Notes: generated from the letters alone by a model not told the origin. Shown: positions 15,323 through 24,527, numbered from the stretch's first letter. The stretch: 36,229 bases of DNA from Streptomyces sp. BR123 (GCF_013401435.1 NZ_JACBGN010000050.1:1-36229); one strand, 5' to 3'. Numbers and translations: made by a program.

Positions 15323-16741
15323 ATGAGCCGATCCATGCAGGCACTCGCCTACGCACGCCCGTCCGCCCTCACCTCCGACCGGGGCGGGCGGCTCCTCGGA
15401 CTGGAGACCTCCGGAGGGCTGACACCGGTCGGCCACGAGGCACACCCGCAGTTCTTCGCCGGCTTCCTGAGCTCCCCTCAGGCAGCCGCGCGCGGGCTGC
15501 TGGCCGTGGCCGACGTCGCCTCCGCACGCTACTACCAGCGCACCCTGCGGGCCTCGCTGGACCCGGTCGTGACCGCGAACGGCGACCGGATTCGGTTCGA
15601 GTCGTTCTCGGGATGCTGCGGGGTGTACGCCCGCCTCGACGTGCTCCCCGAGGGCCTCGACGGCGCGGACACCGGCCACGGAACCACCAACGTCGACGTC
15701 AACAACCCGCTGCGCGACGCCCTCTCCCGGCTGTCCGGCGACGAACCGCTCCACCTGCGCGTCGGCCCCGACGAACTCGCCGTCACCACCCTGGACGGGC
15801 CGGTCGTGGAGAAGAAGGTGCCGCTGCCCGACCGCTGGCTGCGCGGATTCGCCGAATCCCAGGTGGTCTCCGCCGGTTTCGACCTGCGCGCAGAGCTGGG
15901 CGCGTCCGACGCCGTACGGTTCCTGCGCAGCCTCCCGCGCAGCTCCACCGCCGGCGCCGCCCGCGGACCCCTGTGGGTCGTCCCCGCCGGTGCCGCCCTG
16001 CGGCCCACCACCCGGCCGGTCCCCGGCGCCGTGTGCCTGCCCGGACCGGAGCGGCTCGCCGCGCTCCAGCGGGTCCTGCGGTACGCGACCGGGCTGCGCG
16101 TGTACGGGCCCGCGGCCCACGGCGGCGCGGCCACCGCCAGTGCCTGGGAGGTCGCCCTGCCCGGCATGCGCCTCACCCTCACCCTCTCCCCGGAGCCCGC
16201 CCGCGGGTTCTCCGGCGAGGGCGGCGTCCTGGAGGCGCTCGCCACCGACGACGCGGCCCGCGACGCCGACCTCGTCTCCGTCCTGCTCGCCTGGGAGCCC
16301 CGCATCGACACCGCCGACCTGGCCGCACAGTGCGGGCTGAGCCAGGAACGCGTCCGCGCCGCCCTCGCCCGCCTCGGCACCGCCGGCCGGGTCGGGTACG
16401 ACGTCGCCGAAGCCGCCTACTTCCACCGGGAGCTGCCGTACGACGCCCGACGCGCCGAGCGCCACAACCCCCGGCTGGTCGCCGCCCGCGCCCTGCTCGC
16501 CGAGGGGTCGGTCCTCCTGCACGCCGACGCCACCGCCACCGTCCTCTCCGGGGAGCGCCGCTACCAGGTCCGCGAGGCCGCCACCGGGGTGCTGAGCTGC
16601 ACCTGCCAGTGGTGGGCGGACCACCGCGGCCGCCGCGGGCCGTGCAAGCACGCGCTCGCCGTCCGCATGGCCCGCCGCGCCGAACCGGCATCCGCCGCCC
16701 CCGCCCCTGCCGCCTTCCCTGCCTCCGGAGAAGCCCGATGA
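15323..16741 (+). CDS. SWIM zinc-finger domain protein
   Basis: 472 residues from the ATG at 15323, which fits a leaderless start behind the promoter at 15293-15315; an upstream GTG at 15293 would lie inside that promoter and is rejected. The C-terminal SWIM finger is CxCx12CxH, with Cys426, Cys428, Cys441 and His443 in CTCQWWADH...GPCKHALAVRM. SWIM domains bind nucleic acid or protein. A winged-helix-like stretch (about 322-365, DTADLAAQCGLSQERVRAAL) precedes it. The N-terminal half is unknown. The stop overlaps the start of the DUF6493-like gene (ATGA). Homologous SWIM proteins often sit with MoxR ATPase and vWA genes, like E. coli yehLMPQ; those are absent here. Its promoter suggests induction by DNA damage. 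Confidence 0.9.
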   Translation: MSRSMQALAYARPSALTSDRGGRLLGLETSGGLTPVGHEAHPQFFAGFLSSPQAAARGLLAVADVASARYYQRTLRASLDPVVTANGDRIRFESFSGCCGVYARLDVLPEGLDGADTGHGTTNVDVNNPLRDALSRLSGDEPLHLRVGPDELAVTTLDGPVVEKKVPLPDRWLRGFAESQVVSAGFDLRAELGASDAVRFLRSLPRSSTAGAARGPLWVVPAGAALRPTTRPVPGAVCLPGPERLAALQRVLRYATGLRVYGPAAHGGAATASAWEVALPGMRLTLTLSPEPARGFSGEGGVLEALATDDAARDADLVSVLLAWEPRIDTADLAAQCGLSQERVRAALARLGTAGRVGYDVAEAAYFHRELPYDARRAERHNPRLVAARALLAEGSVLLHADATATVLSGERRYQVREAATGVLSCTCQWWADHRGRRGPCKHALAVRMARRAEPASAAPAPAAFPASGEAR

Positions 16742-19434
16742 GCACTGCCACCGCCGCCCCCGCCGCCGCTTCCGCCGTCCTCGACGCCGTCCGCGAAGGC
16801 CGTACCCACCTGGTGCCCGGCCTGGTCAAGCCGCTGACGGCCGCCGAACGCCGCGCCCTCGTCCCCGAACTCACCACCCTGCGCCGCGAGATCCGCGGCT
16901 GGGACTGGAGCCGCCGGTCCGAGTACGAGCGGATACGCCCCGGCCTGCTCGTCGCCGGCGCAGGCTGCCACACCGGAGCGGCGGCCGCCGCTTCCTGGAT
17001 CGCCGCCCGCGACCTGTGGGACACGAGGGAGTCGGTCAACGGCATCCTGATCGACGTGCTCGCCGCCCGCGACCCGGCCTGGCTCGGCGACCTCGCCCAC
17101 CGCCTTGCCGCCCGTACCGCCACCGTGGAGAGCCAGTACCGGCTGATCCGGGAACTGCTGCTGCGGGCGCCGGACGACTGCCCGGCCCCCACCGGCGACG
17201 CGTTCGTCCACGCATGGGCCCGTCAGATGGCCCACCGCGGCCACGGGGGATCCACCGGCACGCTGCGCCTCGCGCTGCACGCGGAGCCGTACGTACGCGA
17301 GCTGGTGCCCCGGCTGTTCGAGACCGCCGAGACCGCCGTGGCCCTCCACTGGTACGGCGCCCCCGGGGCCCCCGGCTGCTGGCCCGCGGAGCTCGCCGCA
17401 CTCGCCGCGCAGGGGACAGTGGAGCGGCGGATGCTGCTCGACGGCTGCCTCGCCCGCCTGCTGCGCGGCGGCCGCCCCGCCGGACTCACGTTCTTCACCG
17501 ACCTCCTGGGCGTCCTCGAACCCACCGAGGACGAGCAGGCGGAGCGGACCGCGGACTGGATGGCCCTGGCCGCCGACGCGCACTCCCCGCTCGCCGGCCA
17601 CGCCCAGCAGGTCCTCGCCGGCCTGTTCGAAGCCGGTCGGCTGCCCGCGGAGCGGCTCGCCGAGATGTCGGCCGCCGTCCTCTTCCGCCCGGAGAAGAAG
17701 CTCGTCCGCGCCCAGCTGGTGCTCCTCGGCAAGGCGCTGAGGCGGGAACGGGACGACCGCTCCGTCCTGCTGCCCGCCGTCGCCGCCGCGTTCGGGCACG
17801 CCGACACCGCCCTCCAGGAGCGCGCCCTGAAGCTCGTCGCCGCCCACCTGCGGCCGGAGGACGACGACCTGCGCACCGAACTCGCCTTCCAGGCCGACCT
17901 GCTCAGCCCCGTCCACCGGCGCGCCGCCGCCGATCTGCTCGGCGCCGTCGCCGACGCCGTCGCCGACGGGACGCCGTACACGGAGACCTTGCCCCCGGCA
18001 CCGGTGCGCCGCCGTCTGGACTCCGCCGCGCAGCTGTCGGTCGCCGAGACCGTCGAACTGGTCGCCGCCCTGGTCAAGTCCCGGCGGCCGACCACGGAGG
18101 AGTTCGAGACGGCCTTCGACGCCCTCGTCCGCCACGCCCACCGCGACCGGGCCGAACTCGGCGTGGCCCTGCGCCCGGCGCTGGCCGACCGGCCGTGGAT
18201 CGGCGACGGCGGATACCACGCGGACCCGGAATGGCTCCAGGGCCTGGAGCTGGTCGCCGCGACCGTCATGGGGCACATCCGCTTCTACGACCTGCGCGCG
18301 GGCCGGGGCCTGCGGGACGACCGGTCGGGACGGGACTGCGCCCACACTGCCATGGCCGGGGTGACCGGCGCCCGGCTGTACGAGGCGGCCGCCCGGATCC
18401 TGGCGGACCCGCTGCCCTTCCTGCTCGCCACGCCGACCTGGGACACGGGATCCCTGGAGCCGTCGGACCTCGTCGAACGCCTCGCCGCCTACGGGCGCCT
18501 GGGCGTCGAACCCGAACCCGCCGACTTCGGCCAGGCGCTGCTGCGCGTACGGCGCGACCCGGAGGCCGCCCCGGCGGCGGCCGCGCTCGGCACGCCCGAG
18601 GGCGCACGCCTCGCGGCCTGGCTGACCGGGGCCGGCGAGCCGCCGCGCACGGTCCGCCGCGTCGAGGAGCCGGCACCGCCGCGGCCCGGCTGGTGGGGCG
18701 GCCGCATGCGGGAGTCGGTGCGGCGGATCGTCGTCGACACCGAAGAACGGCCCGTGCTGAGCCGGGACTTCCCCGCCCCGTTCCACCGGCTGGGCCGCGC
18801 GTTCAACGGCGGCAGCGCCGACCCCTGTTACCACTGGGAGGGCCGGGAGCTCGCGCAGCTCGCCGTCCTGCCCGAGGACCGCGAGACGCAGGCGGTCATG
18901 CTCCTGCCCGAGCTGACCGCGTGCGCCGCCGTCGAGGAGCGCGGCGCGGGACAGCGGCTCTCCCGGCTCGCCGAGATGGGGGGCCCCGCGGGCCCCGTAC
19001 TGCACCTGGCGGTGGCCACCGGCCTCGGCGCCCGGCACGCCGAGGACCGGCTGGCGGCCGTGGACGCGCTGCTGGTGCTCGCCGCGCGGGGTGAGCTGGG
19101 CGCCGCGACGCTCGGACAGGACCTCGCAGAACTGCTCGCCCTGGGCACGGTCAAGCCCAACCGCCTCGCCGACGCGCTGCGCACGGCCGCCGGAACGGGC
19201 GCGTACGCGACCACCTGGGCGGTGCTCGCCGGGGCGCTGCCGGCCCTGCTGGCGGACGGCGGCCTGCGCGGGGCCGGAGAGGTGCTGGCCGTGGCCGCCG
19301 AGTGCGTGGAGGCCTGCGGCGCCGCGGGACCGGAGCCCGCAGGACTGTCCGCAGTTGCCGGGCGGGGCGGCTCGTCGCAACTGGTCGCCCAGGCCGGGCG
19401 GCTGCGGACGGCGCTCGCCACGGCGGGCGTCTGA
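16738..19434 (+). CDS. DUF6493-like large helical protein
   Basis: 898 residues from the ATG at 16738, which overlaps the SWIM stop by 4 bases; translational coupling supports this start over longer readings of the frame. The protein is almost wholly alpha-helical, Ala/Leu/Arg-rich and HEAT-like, with repeated LLG-A and EERALKLVAAHL-type helices and no catalytic motif I can name. Its N-terminus (TAAERRALVPELTTLRREIRGW) and length match the Streptomyces proteins annotated as DUF6493 that accompany SWIM zinc-finger genes; the match is from memory. It is probably a scaffold working with the SWIM protein and co-induced by DNA damage. A perfect hairpin follows at 19501-19532. Confidence 0.8.
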   Translation: MSTATAAPAAASAVLDAVREGRTHLVPGLVKPLTAAERRALVPELTTLRREIRGWDWSRRSEYERIRPGLLVAGAGCHTGAAAAASWIAARDLWDTRESVNGILIDVLAARDPAWLGDLAHRLAARTATVESQYRLIRELLLRAPDDCPAPTGDAFVHAWARQMAHRGHGGSTGTLRLALHAEPYVRELVPRLFETAETAVALHWYGAPGAPGCWPAELAALAAQGTVERRMLLDGCLARLLRGGRPAGLTFFTDLLGVLEPTEDEQAERTADWMALAADAHSPLAGHAQQVLAGLFEAGRLPAERLAEMSAAVLFRPEKKLVRAQLVLLGKALRRERDDRSVLLPAVAAAFGHADTALQERALKLVAAHLRPEDDDLRTELAFQADLLSPVHRRAAADLLGAVADAVADGTPYTETLPPAPVRRRLDSAAQLSVAETVELVAALVKSRRPTTEEFETAFDALVRHAHRDRAELGVALRPALADRPWIGDGGYHADPEWLQGLELVAATVMGHIRFYDLRAGRGLRDDRSGRDCAHTAMAGVTGARLYEAAARILADPLPFLLATPTWDTGSLEPSDLVERLAAYGRLGVEPEPADFGQALLRVRRDPEAAPAAAALGTPEGARLAAWLTGAGEPPRTVRRVEEPAPPRPGWWGGRMRESVRRIVVDTEERPVLSRDFPAPFHRLGRAFNGGSADPCYHWEGRELAQLAVLPEDRETQAVMLLPELTACAAVEERGAGQRLSRLAEMGGPAGPVLHLAVATGLGARHAEDRLAAVDALLVLAARGELGAATLGQDLAELLALGTVKPNRLADALRTAAGTGAYATTWAVLAGALPALLADGGLRGAGEVLAVAAECVEACGAAGPEPAGLSAVAGRGGSSQLVAQAGRLRTALATAGV

Positions 19435-19500
19435 CGTGGCGCGCGTCTGACGTGGCGCCGGACGGCCCGGACGGGCTCCGGACGGGTCCCGGAACGGCGT

Positions 19501-19532
19501 CCGCCCGGCAGCGAACGATCGCTGCCGGGCGG
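19501..19532. terminator. Bidirectional terminator hairpin
   Basis: A perfect 14-bp stem (19501-19514 with 19519-19532) and a 4-base ACGA loop. It lies between the convergent DUF6493-like gene (+) and the RDD gene (-), and serves both. Confidence 0.88.
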
Positions 19533-19556
19533 AAAGGGGGAAGAGAGGGAGCGGCC

Positions 19557-20195
19557 TCAGCCCTTGGGGACGCGGATGACGACGGTGCTGCACACCTTGT
19601 CGGCGAAGGTCTGCGACTTGTCGTCCCACAGCGGCCACAGCCAGCCGATGTAGCAGGGCAGGCTGTCGAGGGCGTGGGCCAGCTTGCGGACGAACGCCAT
19701 GCCGAATCCGAGGACGTTGCCGTCGGCCTCGCGGCGCACGCTGATGCCGACGATCTTCTTGCCGATGCTCTGGCCGGTGGAGCCCTCGCGGTACAGCTGG
19801 AAGACGGCCATGCCGATCGCGTACAGCACGCCGATCGCGAAGAACATGCCGGGCTTGGCGTTCGCCGGGTCCGAGGCGGTGCCGAGGTCGATGAAGCCCA
19901 GGGCGTACATCGGACCGGCGATGATCAGGAGGTCGAGCAGGTACGCGCCGACCCGCAGGCCCCAGTGGGCGAGCGGGGGCATTCCGGTGCCCGGCATCCC
20001 CGGCATGCCCGGGGCGGGGTAGCCCGGGTACGCGGCGGGCTGCTGCGGGTAGCCGTACTGCGGCGGGACGCCCGGGGCGGGCTGCTGCGGGTAGCCGTAC
20101 TGCGGGGGGACGCCCTGGGGAGCCTGCTGCGGGTAACCGGGCTGACCCTGCGGGGGCTGCTGGCCGTACGGGTTGTTCGGATCGCCGAAGCTCAT
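19557..20195 (-). CDS. RDD-family membrane protein with Pro/Gln/Gly/Tyr-rich N-terminus
   Basis: 212 residues from the ATG at 20195, with GGAGAG 8 bases upstream; a TTG two codons earlier is less likely. Residues 1-75 are low complexity (GYPQQPAPGVPPQY-type repeats). The RDD domain follows (about 76-205), with HWGLRVGAYLLDLLIIAGP, a second membrane helix at about 117-133, GQSIGKKIVGISV and a final hydrophobic segment near CYIGWLWPLW. RDD proteins are small membrane proteins; some members have been linked to ion transport, but the function here is unknown. The coding DNA of the repeats is itself tandem (42-base unit at 20037-20120). Confidence 0.9.
   Translation of the reverse strand: MSFGDPNNPYGQQPPQGQPGYPQQAPQGVPPQYGYPQQPAPGVPPQYGYPQQPAAYPGYPAPGMPGMPGTGMPPLAHWGLRVGAYLLDLLIIAGPMYALGFIDLGTASDPANAKPGMFFAIGVLYAIGMAVFQLYREGSTGQSIGKKIVGISVRREADGNVLGFGMAFVRKLAHALDSLPCYIGWLWPLWDDKSQTFADKVCSTVVIRVPKG
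20037..20120. repeat. 42-bp tandem repeat, two copies, in the RDD gene
   Basis: 20037-20078 and 20079-20120 are near-identical and encode the 14-residue unit GYPQQPAPGVPPQY. The copy number could vary between strains. Confidence 0.8.
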
Positions 20196-20504
20196 GGCCA
20201 AATCTCTCCGGTGTCGGAAATGAGGACGGTGCGGACCGAGTTGAGGAACGATGCCATTTGGCCGGTTTGCCCCCCGTAGGCAGCCGCAATGTTGCAGCTG
20301 ACATCGTCGTCATTGAATCGACCGCTTGTCCAATCGGCGATTCTCGGTCAATTTTCCTCGATGGGTGTGCGGTCGGGCAAAGCGGGTGGCCGAATCCGAT
20401 GCGCGCGATTCCCGAGATATCCGACTCGGTGGTAACTTCCGCGAGTTGATCTTGCCGGCGGCCCGGTCTGCGGCGACGGCGATCCCTCGTTCAAGGAAGT
20501 CACA
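20196..20504. other. Divergent intergenic region between RDD and phospholipase D genes
   Basis: No gene seen. It is less GC-rich than its surroundings, as expected of promoter DNA. GAATCG (20315-20320) and CGATTC (20338-20343) form a 6-base inverted repeat 17 bases apart. AAGGAAG at 20492-20498 is the ribosome site of the phospholipase D gene. No confident -35/-10 pair was found. Confidence 0.5.
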
Positions 20505-22148
20505 TTGCACCGCCATTCCCTTTTGCGCTCCTCCGCCCTCGCCGCCGGCGCAGCCGTCTCCGCGGCCGTCCTGACCCTGTTCCCGGCGGTGCCCGCGGCC
20601 GCCTCGCCCGCAGCGGGCGCCACGCCTGCGCCCCACCTGGACGCCGTCGAGCAGATGCTCCGCCAGGTGTCGCCCGGCCTCGAGGGGTCGGTGTGGGAGC
20701 GGACGGGCGGCAACGTCCTGGACGCGTCCTCGGCGGGCGGTGCCGACTGGCTGCTGCAGACCCCCGGCTGCTGGGGCGACAACACGTGCGCGAAGCGCCC
20801 CGGAACCGACCGCCTGCTGGCGAAGATGACGGAGAACATCTCCCAGGCGACGCAGACCGTCGACATATCGACCCTCGCACCCTTCCCCAACGGCGCGTTC
20901 CAGGACGCCATCGTCGCGGGCCTGAAGTCCTCGGCCGGACGCGGGAACAAGCTCAAGGTGCGCATCCTCGTCGGCGCCGCCCCCGTCTACCACCTGAACG
21001 TGGTGCCGTCGAAGTACCGGGACGAACTGGTCGCCAAGCTCGGCCCGGACGCCGCGCGGGTGGACCTCAACGTCGCCTCGATGACCACCTCGAAGACGGC
21101 GTTCTCCTGGAACCACTCCAAGATCCTCGTGGTGGACGGCCAGTCCGTCATCACCGGCGGCATCAACAGTTGGAAGGACGACTACACGGAGACCGGCCAC
21201 CCGGTCGCCGACGTCGACCTCGCGCTGCGCGGTCCGGCGGCCGCCTCGGCGAGCCGGTACCTGGACGAACTGTGGTCCTGGACCTGTCAGAACAAGAGCA
21301 ACATCTCCAGCGTCTGGTTCGCCTCCTCCAACGGCGCCGGCTGCATGCCCGCGCTGGCCAAGGGCAACCCGGCGCCGGTGCCGGCGCCCGGGCAGGGCCA
21401 GGGCGGCGGAGTGCCCGCCATCGCCGTCGGCGGACTCGGCGTCGGCATCAAGCGCAACGACCCGTCGTCCTCCTTCCGGCCCACCCTGGCCGGCGCCCCC
21501 GACACCAAGTGCCTCGTCGGCCTGCACGACAACACCAACGCCGACCGTGACTACGACACCGTCAACCCGGAGGAGAGCGCGCTGCGCACGCTGATCTCCA
21601 GCGCGAACCGGAGCATCGAGATCTCCCAGCAGGACATGAACGCGACCTGCCCGCCGCTGCCCCGCTACGACATCCGCGTCTACGACGCCCTCGCCGCGAA
21701 GATGGCCGCCGGCGTGAAGGTCCGCATCGTCGTCAGCGACCCCGAGAACCGCGGCGCCGTGGGCAGTGGCGGCTACTCGCAGATCAAGTCGCTGTCCGAG
21801 ATCAGCGACACCCTCCGCGACCGCCTCGCCCTGCTCACCGGCGACCAGGGCACGGCCCGCACCGCCATGTGCTCGAACCTCCAGCTGGCCACCTTCCGCA
21901 GCGCGCAGAGCCCGAAGTGGGCGGACGGCCGTCCGTACGCCCAGCACCACAAGCTGGTCTCGGTGGACCACTCGGCCTTCTACATCGGCTCGAAGAACCT
22001 CTACCCGGCGTGGCTCCAGGACTTCGGCTACATCGTGGAGAGCCCGGCCGCGGCCGGGCAGCTGAACGAGCAACTGCTGGCCCCGCAGTGGCAGTACTCC
22101 CGCGCGACCGCCACGGTCGACCACGAGCGCGGCATCTGCCAGGCCTGA
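20505..22148 (+). CDS. Secreted phospholipase D
   Basis: 547 residues. The TTG start at 20505 is fixed by AAGGAAG six bases upstream and by the signal peptide that follows ([21 protein letters not shown], cleavage near AAA-SPA at about residue 34). Two HxKxxxxD motifs form the active site of the PLD superfamily: His204/Lys206/Asp211 in [10 protein letters not shown] and His481/Lys483/Asp488 in [14 protein letters not shown] and [20 protein letters not shown] are hallmark stretches of Streptomyces PLD, and the length is typical. The enzyme hydrolyses phosphatidylcholine and related lipids to phosphatidic acid outside the cell and can also transphosphatidylate. It is followed by a strong terminator at 22164-22200. 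Confidence 0.95.
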   Translation: MHRHSLLRSSALAAGAAVSAAVLTLFPAVPAAASPAAGATPAPHLDAVEQMLRQVSPGLEGSVWERTGGNVLDASSAGGADWLLQTPGCWGDNTCAKRPGTDRLLAKMTENISQATQTVDISTLAPFPNGAFQDAIVAGLKSSAGRGNKLKVRILVGAAPVYHLNVVPSKYRDELVAKLGPDAARVDLNVASMTTSKTAFSWNHSKILVVDGQSVITGGINSWKDDYTETGHPVADVDLALRGPAAASASRYLDELWSWTCQNKSNISSVWFASSNGAGCMPALAKGNPAPVPAPGQGQGGGVPAIAVGGLGVGIKRNDPSSSFRPTLAGAPDTKCLVGLHDNTNADRDYDTVNPEESALRTLISSANRSIEISQQDMNATCPPLPRYDIRVYDALAAKMAAGVKVRIVVSDPENRGAVGSGGYSQIKSLSEISDTLRDRLALLTGDQGTARTAMCSNLQLATFRSAQSPKWADGRPYAQHHKLVSVDHSAFYIGSKNLYPAWLQDFGYIVESPAAAGQLNEQLLAPQWQYSRATATVDHERGICQA

Positions 22149-22163
22149 TCCGGGACCGAACGG

Positions 22164-22200
22164 GCCCGCCCCCCGGCCGCGTCCGGGCCGGGGGGCGGGC
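22164..22200. terminator. Terminator hairpin after phospholipase D
   Basis: A perfect 15-bp GC stem (22164-22178 with 22186-22200) and a 7-base loop. It lies between the convergent phospholipase D gene and the small secreted protein gene. Confidence 0.85.
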
Positions 22201-22216
22201 GCGGTCCGGGCCGGGG

Positions 22217-22717
22217 TCAGCGGAAGAGCATGGAGGCGTCGCCGGCCGCGGTGGTGACCGATCCGGGGCACAGGAAGCTGCCCGAGACCTTGGTGGCGGT
22301 GAATGCCTGGTTGACGTACTTGCGGGTGGCCCCGTCGCGGGTCCAGGCGATGTTCGAGGCCTTGTAGCGGCAGGAGATGAAGCTCTGCCTGCCGGTGATG
22401 TCGATGGCGTCCGTCCTCGCGGTGCCTGCGGCGTCGTCGAAGGTGAAGCCGGGGTCGTTGTTGAGGGCGGCGGTGATCCCGCCGCCGCAGCTCAGGTTGC
22501 CGCCAGGGGTGTTGATGGTGGTGCGGTCGACGGTCAGGGTGCTCGGCGGATCGGCGCTGGTGCGCGCGCCGGTCCAGGTGCAGGTGTTGCCCGCGACCAC
22601 GATGGTGCCGTCGAGCCGTTGCTCGGCCGAGGGGCCGAAGGCGCTTGCCGGTACGGCGCTGCCGACGAGCAGTGCGGCGGCCAGGGCGGTCACGCCCGGC
22701 CATGTGGAGGTCTTCAT
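22217..22717 (-). CDS. Small secreted protein, unknown function
   Basis: 166 residues from the ATG at 22717, with AGGAG 7 bases upstream; the frame continues upstream to 22999 but without coding character. The signal peptide is MKTSTWPGVTALAAALLVG and is cleaved near ASA-FG (residue 27). The mature part is about 139 residues, with four cysteines (45, 77, 116, 150) that could form two disulfides, and is rich in Thr, Ser, Ala and Gly, suggesting a beta-rich fold. I do not recognise the family. It converges on the secreted phospholipase D gene; no functional link can be shown. Confidence 0.85.
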   Translation of the reverse strand: MKTSTWPGVTALAAALLVGSAVPASAFGPSAEQRLDGTIVVAGNTCTWTGARTSADPPSTLTVDRTTINTPGGNLSCGGGITAALNNDPGFTFDDAAGTARTDAIDITGRQSFISCRYKASNIAWTRDGATRKYVNQAFTATKVSGSFLCPGSVTTAAGDASMLFR

Positions 22718-22997
22718 GCTGTCGCTCCTGTTCGCCACGTCCTGTGGGGTGTGAAGCGGGGCCTGGGTGGGCCACGCCGGCGTGCACCCGGCGGGCGGAG
22801 GCGGTGTCCGCGGACCGGCCGGGGGAGAGAGCGGGTGCGGCGTACGCGACGGAAGGTCCCACGACCCGCTTGAAATGTCAGGAGCATGCCAAGAATTTGG
22901 CCGGATCGGGTCCGTCACCCGGCCGGTCCGTCGCCCGGCAGGGCCACAAGGCCGGGGCATCATGAGGGAATTCGACCGATACGCGTAAGGACACCGC

Positions 22998-24212
22998 ATG
23001 ACCCAGCAGGCAGCCGCCGGCCACCTCCCGTCCCCCTTCGACGCATCCTTCGCCGCCGACCCGCACGCGCTCTACGCGCGGCTGCGCGCCGCCGGACCGG
23101 TGCACCGCATCGCGCTGCCCGACGGCTCGCCCGTATGGCTCGTCACCCGCGAGGCGGATGTGCGCAGTGGACTCTCCGACCCGCGGCTCTCGGTCAACAA
23201 GCGGCATTCCACCACCGGGTTCAGCGGCTTCTCCCTGCCGCCCGCCCTCGACCGCAACCTGCTGAACATCGACCCCGAGGACCACCTGCGCCTGCGCCGC
23301 CTGGTGTCCCAGGCCTTCACCCCGCGCCATGCCGAACGCCTGCGCGCCGGCATCCAGACCTGCGTCGACGACCTGGTGGCACGGCTCGCGGACCGGATCG
23401 CCGCCGACGGCGAGGCCGACCTGGTCACGGAGCTCGCCCGCCCCCTGCCGCTGCGGGTCATCGGCGCGCTGCTCCGCATACCCGGCCCCGACCGGGAGCG
23501 GTTCGCCGGCTGGATCGCCACGATGCTCTCCCCGCGCTCGCGCGAGGACCTCGTGGCCGCGGTCGGCGCCGTCCACCGGTTCCTCACCGACCTCGTGGCC
23601 GAGCGGCGCGCGCACCGCGGCGAGGACCTGCTCTCCGACCTGATCGCCGCCCGCGACGAGGACGACCGCCTCACCGAGGACGAACTCGTCTCCCTCGCCT
23701 TCCTGATCCTGATGGCCGGCAGCGAGAACGTCCAGCACGTCATCAGCGCCGGCACGCTCACCCTCATGACCCACCCCGACCAGCTGGCCGCCTTGCGCGC
23801 GGACCCCGGCCTCCTCCCCGGGGCCGTCGAGGAACTGCTGCGCCACACCTCCCCCAACCAGACGGCGATCCGCCGCTTCCCCACCGAACCCGTGGACATC
23901 GGCGGCGTCCGGATCCCGGCCGGCGACACGGTGCTGTTCTGCCTGGCCTCCGCGCACCGGGACCCGGCCCGCTACCCGGACCCGGACCGCTTCGACATCA
24001 CCCGGCAGGACAACGCCCACCTCGCGCTCGGCCACGGCCTGCACTACTGCCTGGGCGCCCCGCTGGCCCGCCTGCAGATCGGTACCGCGCTGGGCGCCCT
24101 GCTGGACCGGCTCCCGGACCTCCGTCCGGCCCGCCCGCTCGCCGCGCTCCCGTGGGCCGCCACCTTCCGCTTCCATGCCCTGCGGGCCCTGCCGGTCACC
24201 TGCCGCCCGTGA
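22998..24212 (+). CDS. Cytochrome P450
   Basis: 404 residues, normal for a soluble bacterial P450. The haem-binding loop is LGHGLHYCLG with the Cys351 ligand; the usual first Phe is Leu. The K-helix ExxR is Glu279-Arg282 in EELLRH. The I-helix reads AGSEN (240-244), so the acid is kept but the following Thr of the oxygen-activating acid-alcohol pair is Asn244. The N-terminus DPHALYARLRAAGPV is typical of class I actinobacterial P450s. It catalyses a mono-oxygenation with electrons from ferredoxin; no ferredoxin or reductase gene lies near. A weak ribosome site (AAGGA) is about 7 bases before the ATG. A hairpin follows. The substrate is unknown and no biosynthetic cluster is visible. Confidence 0.95.
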   Translation: MTQQAAAGHLPSPFDASFAADPHALYARLRAAGPVHRIALPDGSPVWLVTREADVRSGLSDPRLSVNKRHSTTGFSGFSLPPALDRNLLNIDPEDHLRLRRLVSQAFTPRHAERLRAGIQTCVDDLVARLADRIAADGEADLVTELARPLPLRVIGALLRIPGPDRERFAGWIATMLSPRSREDLVAAVGAVHRFLTDLVAERRAHRGEDLLSDLIAARDEDDRLTEDELVSLAFLILMAGSENVQHVISAGTLTLMTHPDQLAALRADPGLLPGAVEELLRHTSPNQTAIRRFPTEPVDIGGVRIPAGDTVLFCLASAHRDPARYPDPDRFDITRQDNAHLALGHGLHYCLGAPLARLQIGTALGALLDRLPDLRPARPLAALPWAATFRFHALRALPVTCRP

Positions 24213-24226
24213 GTCCGATGGCGGAC

Positions 24227-24256
24227 GGCGGGCCCGTGTCCGGATGCGGGCCCGCC
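24227..24256. terminator. Hairpin after the P450 gene
   Basis: A perfect 10-bp stem GGCGGGCCCG (24227-24236) with 24247-24256 and a 10-base loop, 15 bases after the P450 stop. Confidence 0.75.
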
Positions 24257-24278
24257 CTTCCCGGCGGAGGCTGGGCGC

Positions 24279-24527
24279 ATGCACCATGCGCCGATCGTCG
24301 TCCACCGGATCGCGCCCGCGGGCGGCCGCCGGGTCTCCCTGCGGGCCGAGGGCCGGGACTCGATCCTGGGCCTGGCCCGCAGCGACGCCGACGTCATCGA
24401 GTTCCTGCGCCGGGCCGGCGTACCCGATCCCGACGACATCGTCCTCGGTGACTCCCCGCTGATCGAATGGACGACCGACGATCCGCACACCTACGAGGCG
24501 GAGCCCTCGGACACCGACATCCCCTGA
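24279..24527 (+). CDS. Small hypothetical protein, 82 residues
   Basis: The ATG at 24279 has GGAGG about 8 bases upstream. The sequence starts MHHAPIVVHRIAPAGGRRVSL and is acidic towards the end (EAEPSDTDIP). IEFLRRAGVPDPDD looks like a helix and turn. It has no membrane segment or cysteine. Codon bias and ribosome site support a real gene. I do not recognise a function. It is separated from the P450 by a terminator and lies upstream of the RraA-fold gene. Confidence 0.7.
   Translation: MHHAPIVVHRIAPAGGRRVSLRAEGRDSILGLARSDADVIEFLRRAGVPDPDDIVLGDSPLIEWTTDDPHTYEAEPSDTDIP

Noticed and set aside
20037..20120. CRISPR-like array
   Set aside because: The 42-base repeats are contiguous, without spacers, and encode a protein repeat.
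16561..20313. A 1250-codon open frame on the minus strand
   Set aside because: Antisense to the DUF6493-like gene and crossing a terminator and the start of the RDD gene; no domain.
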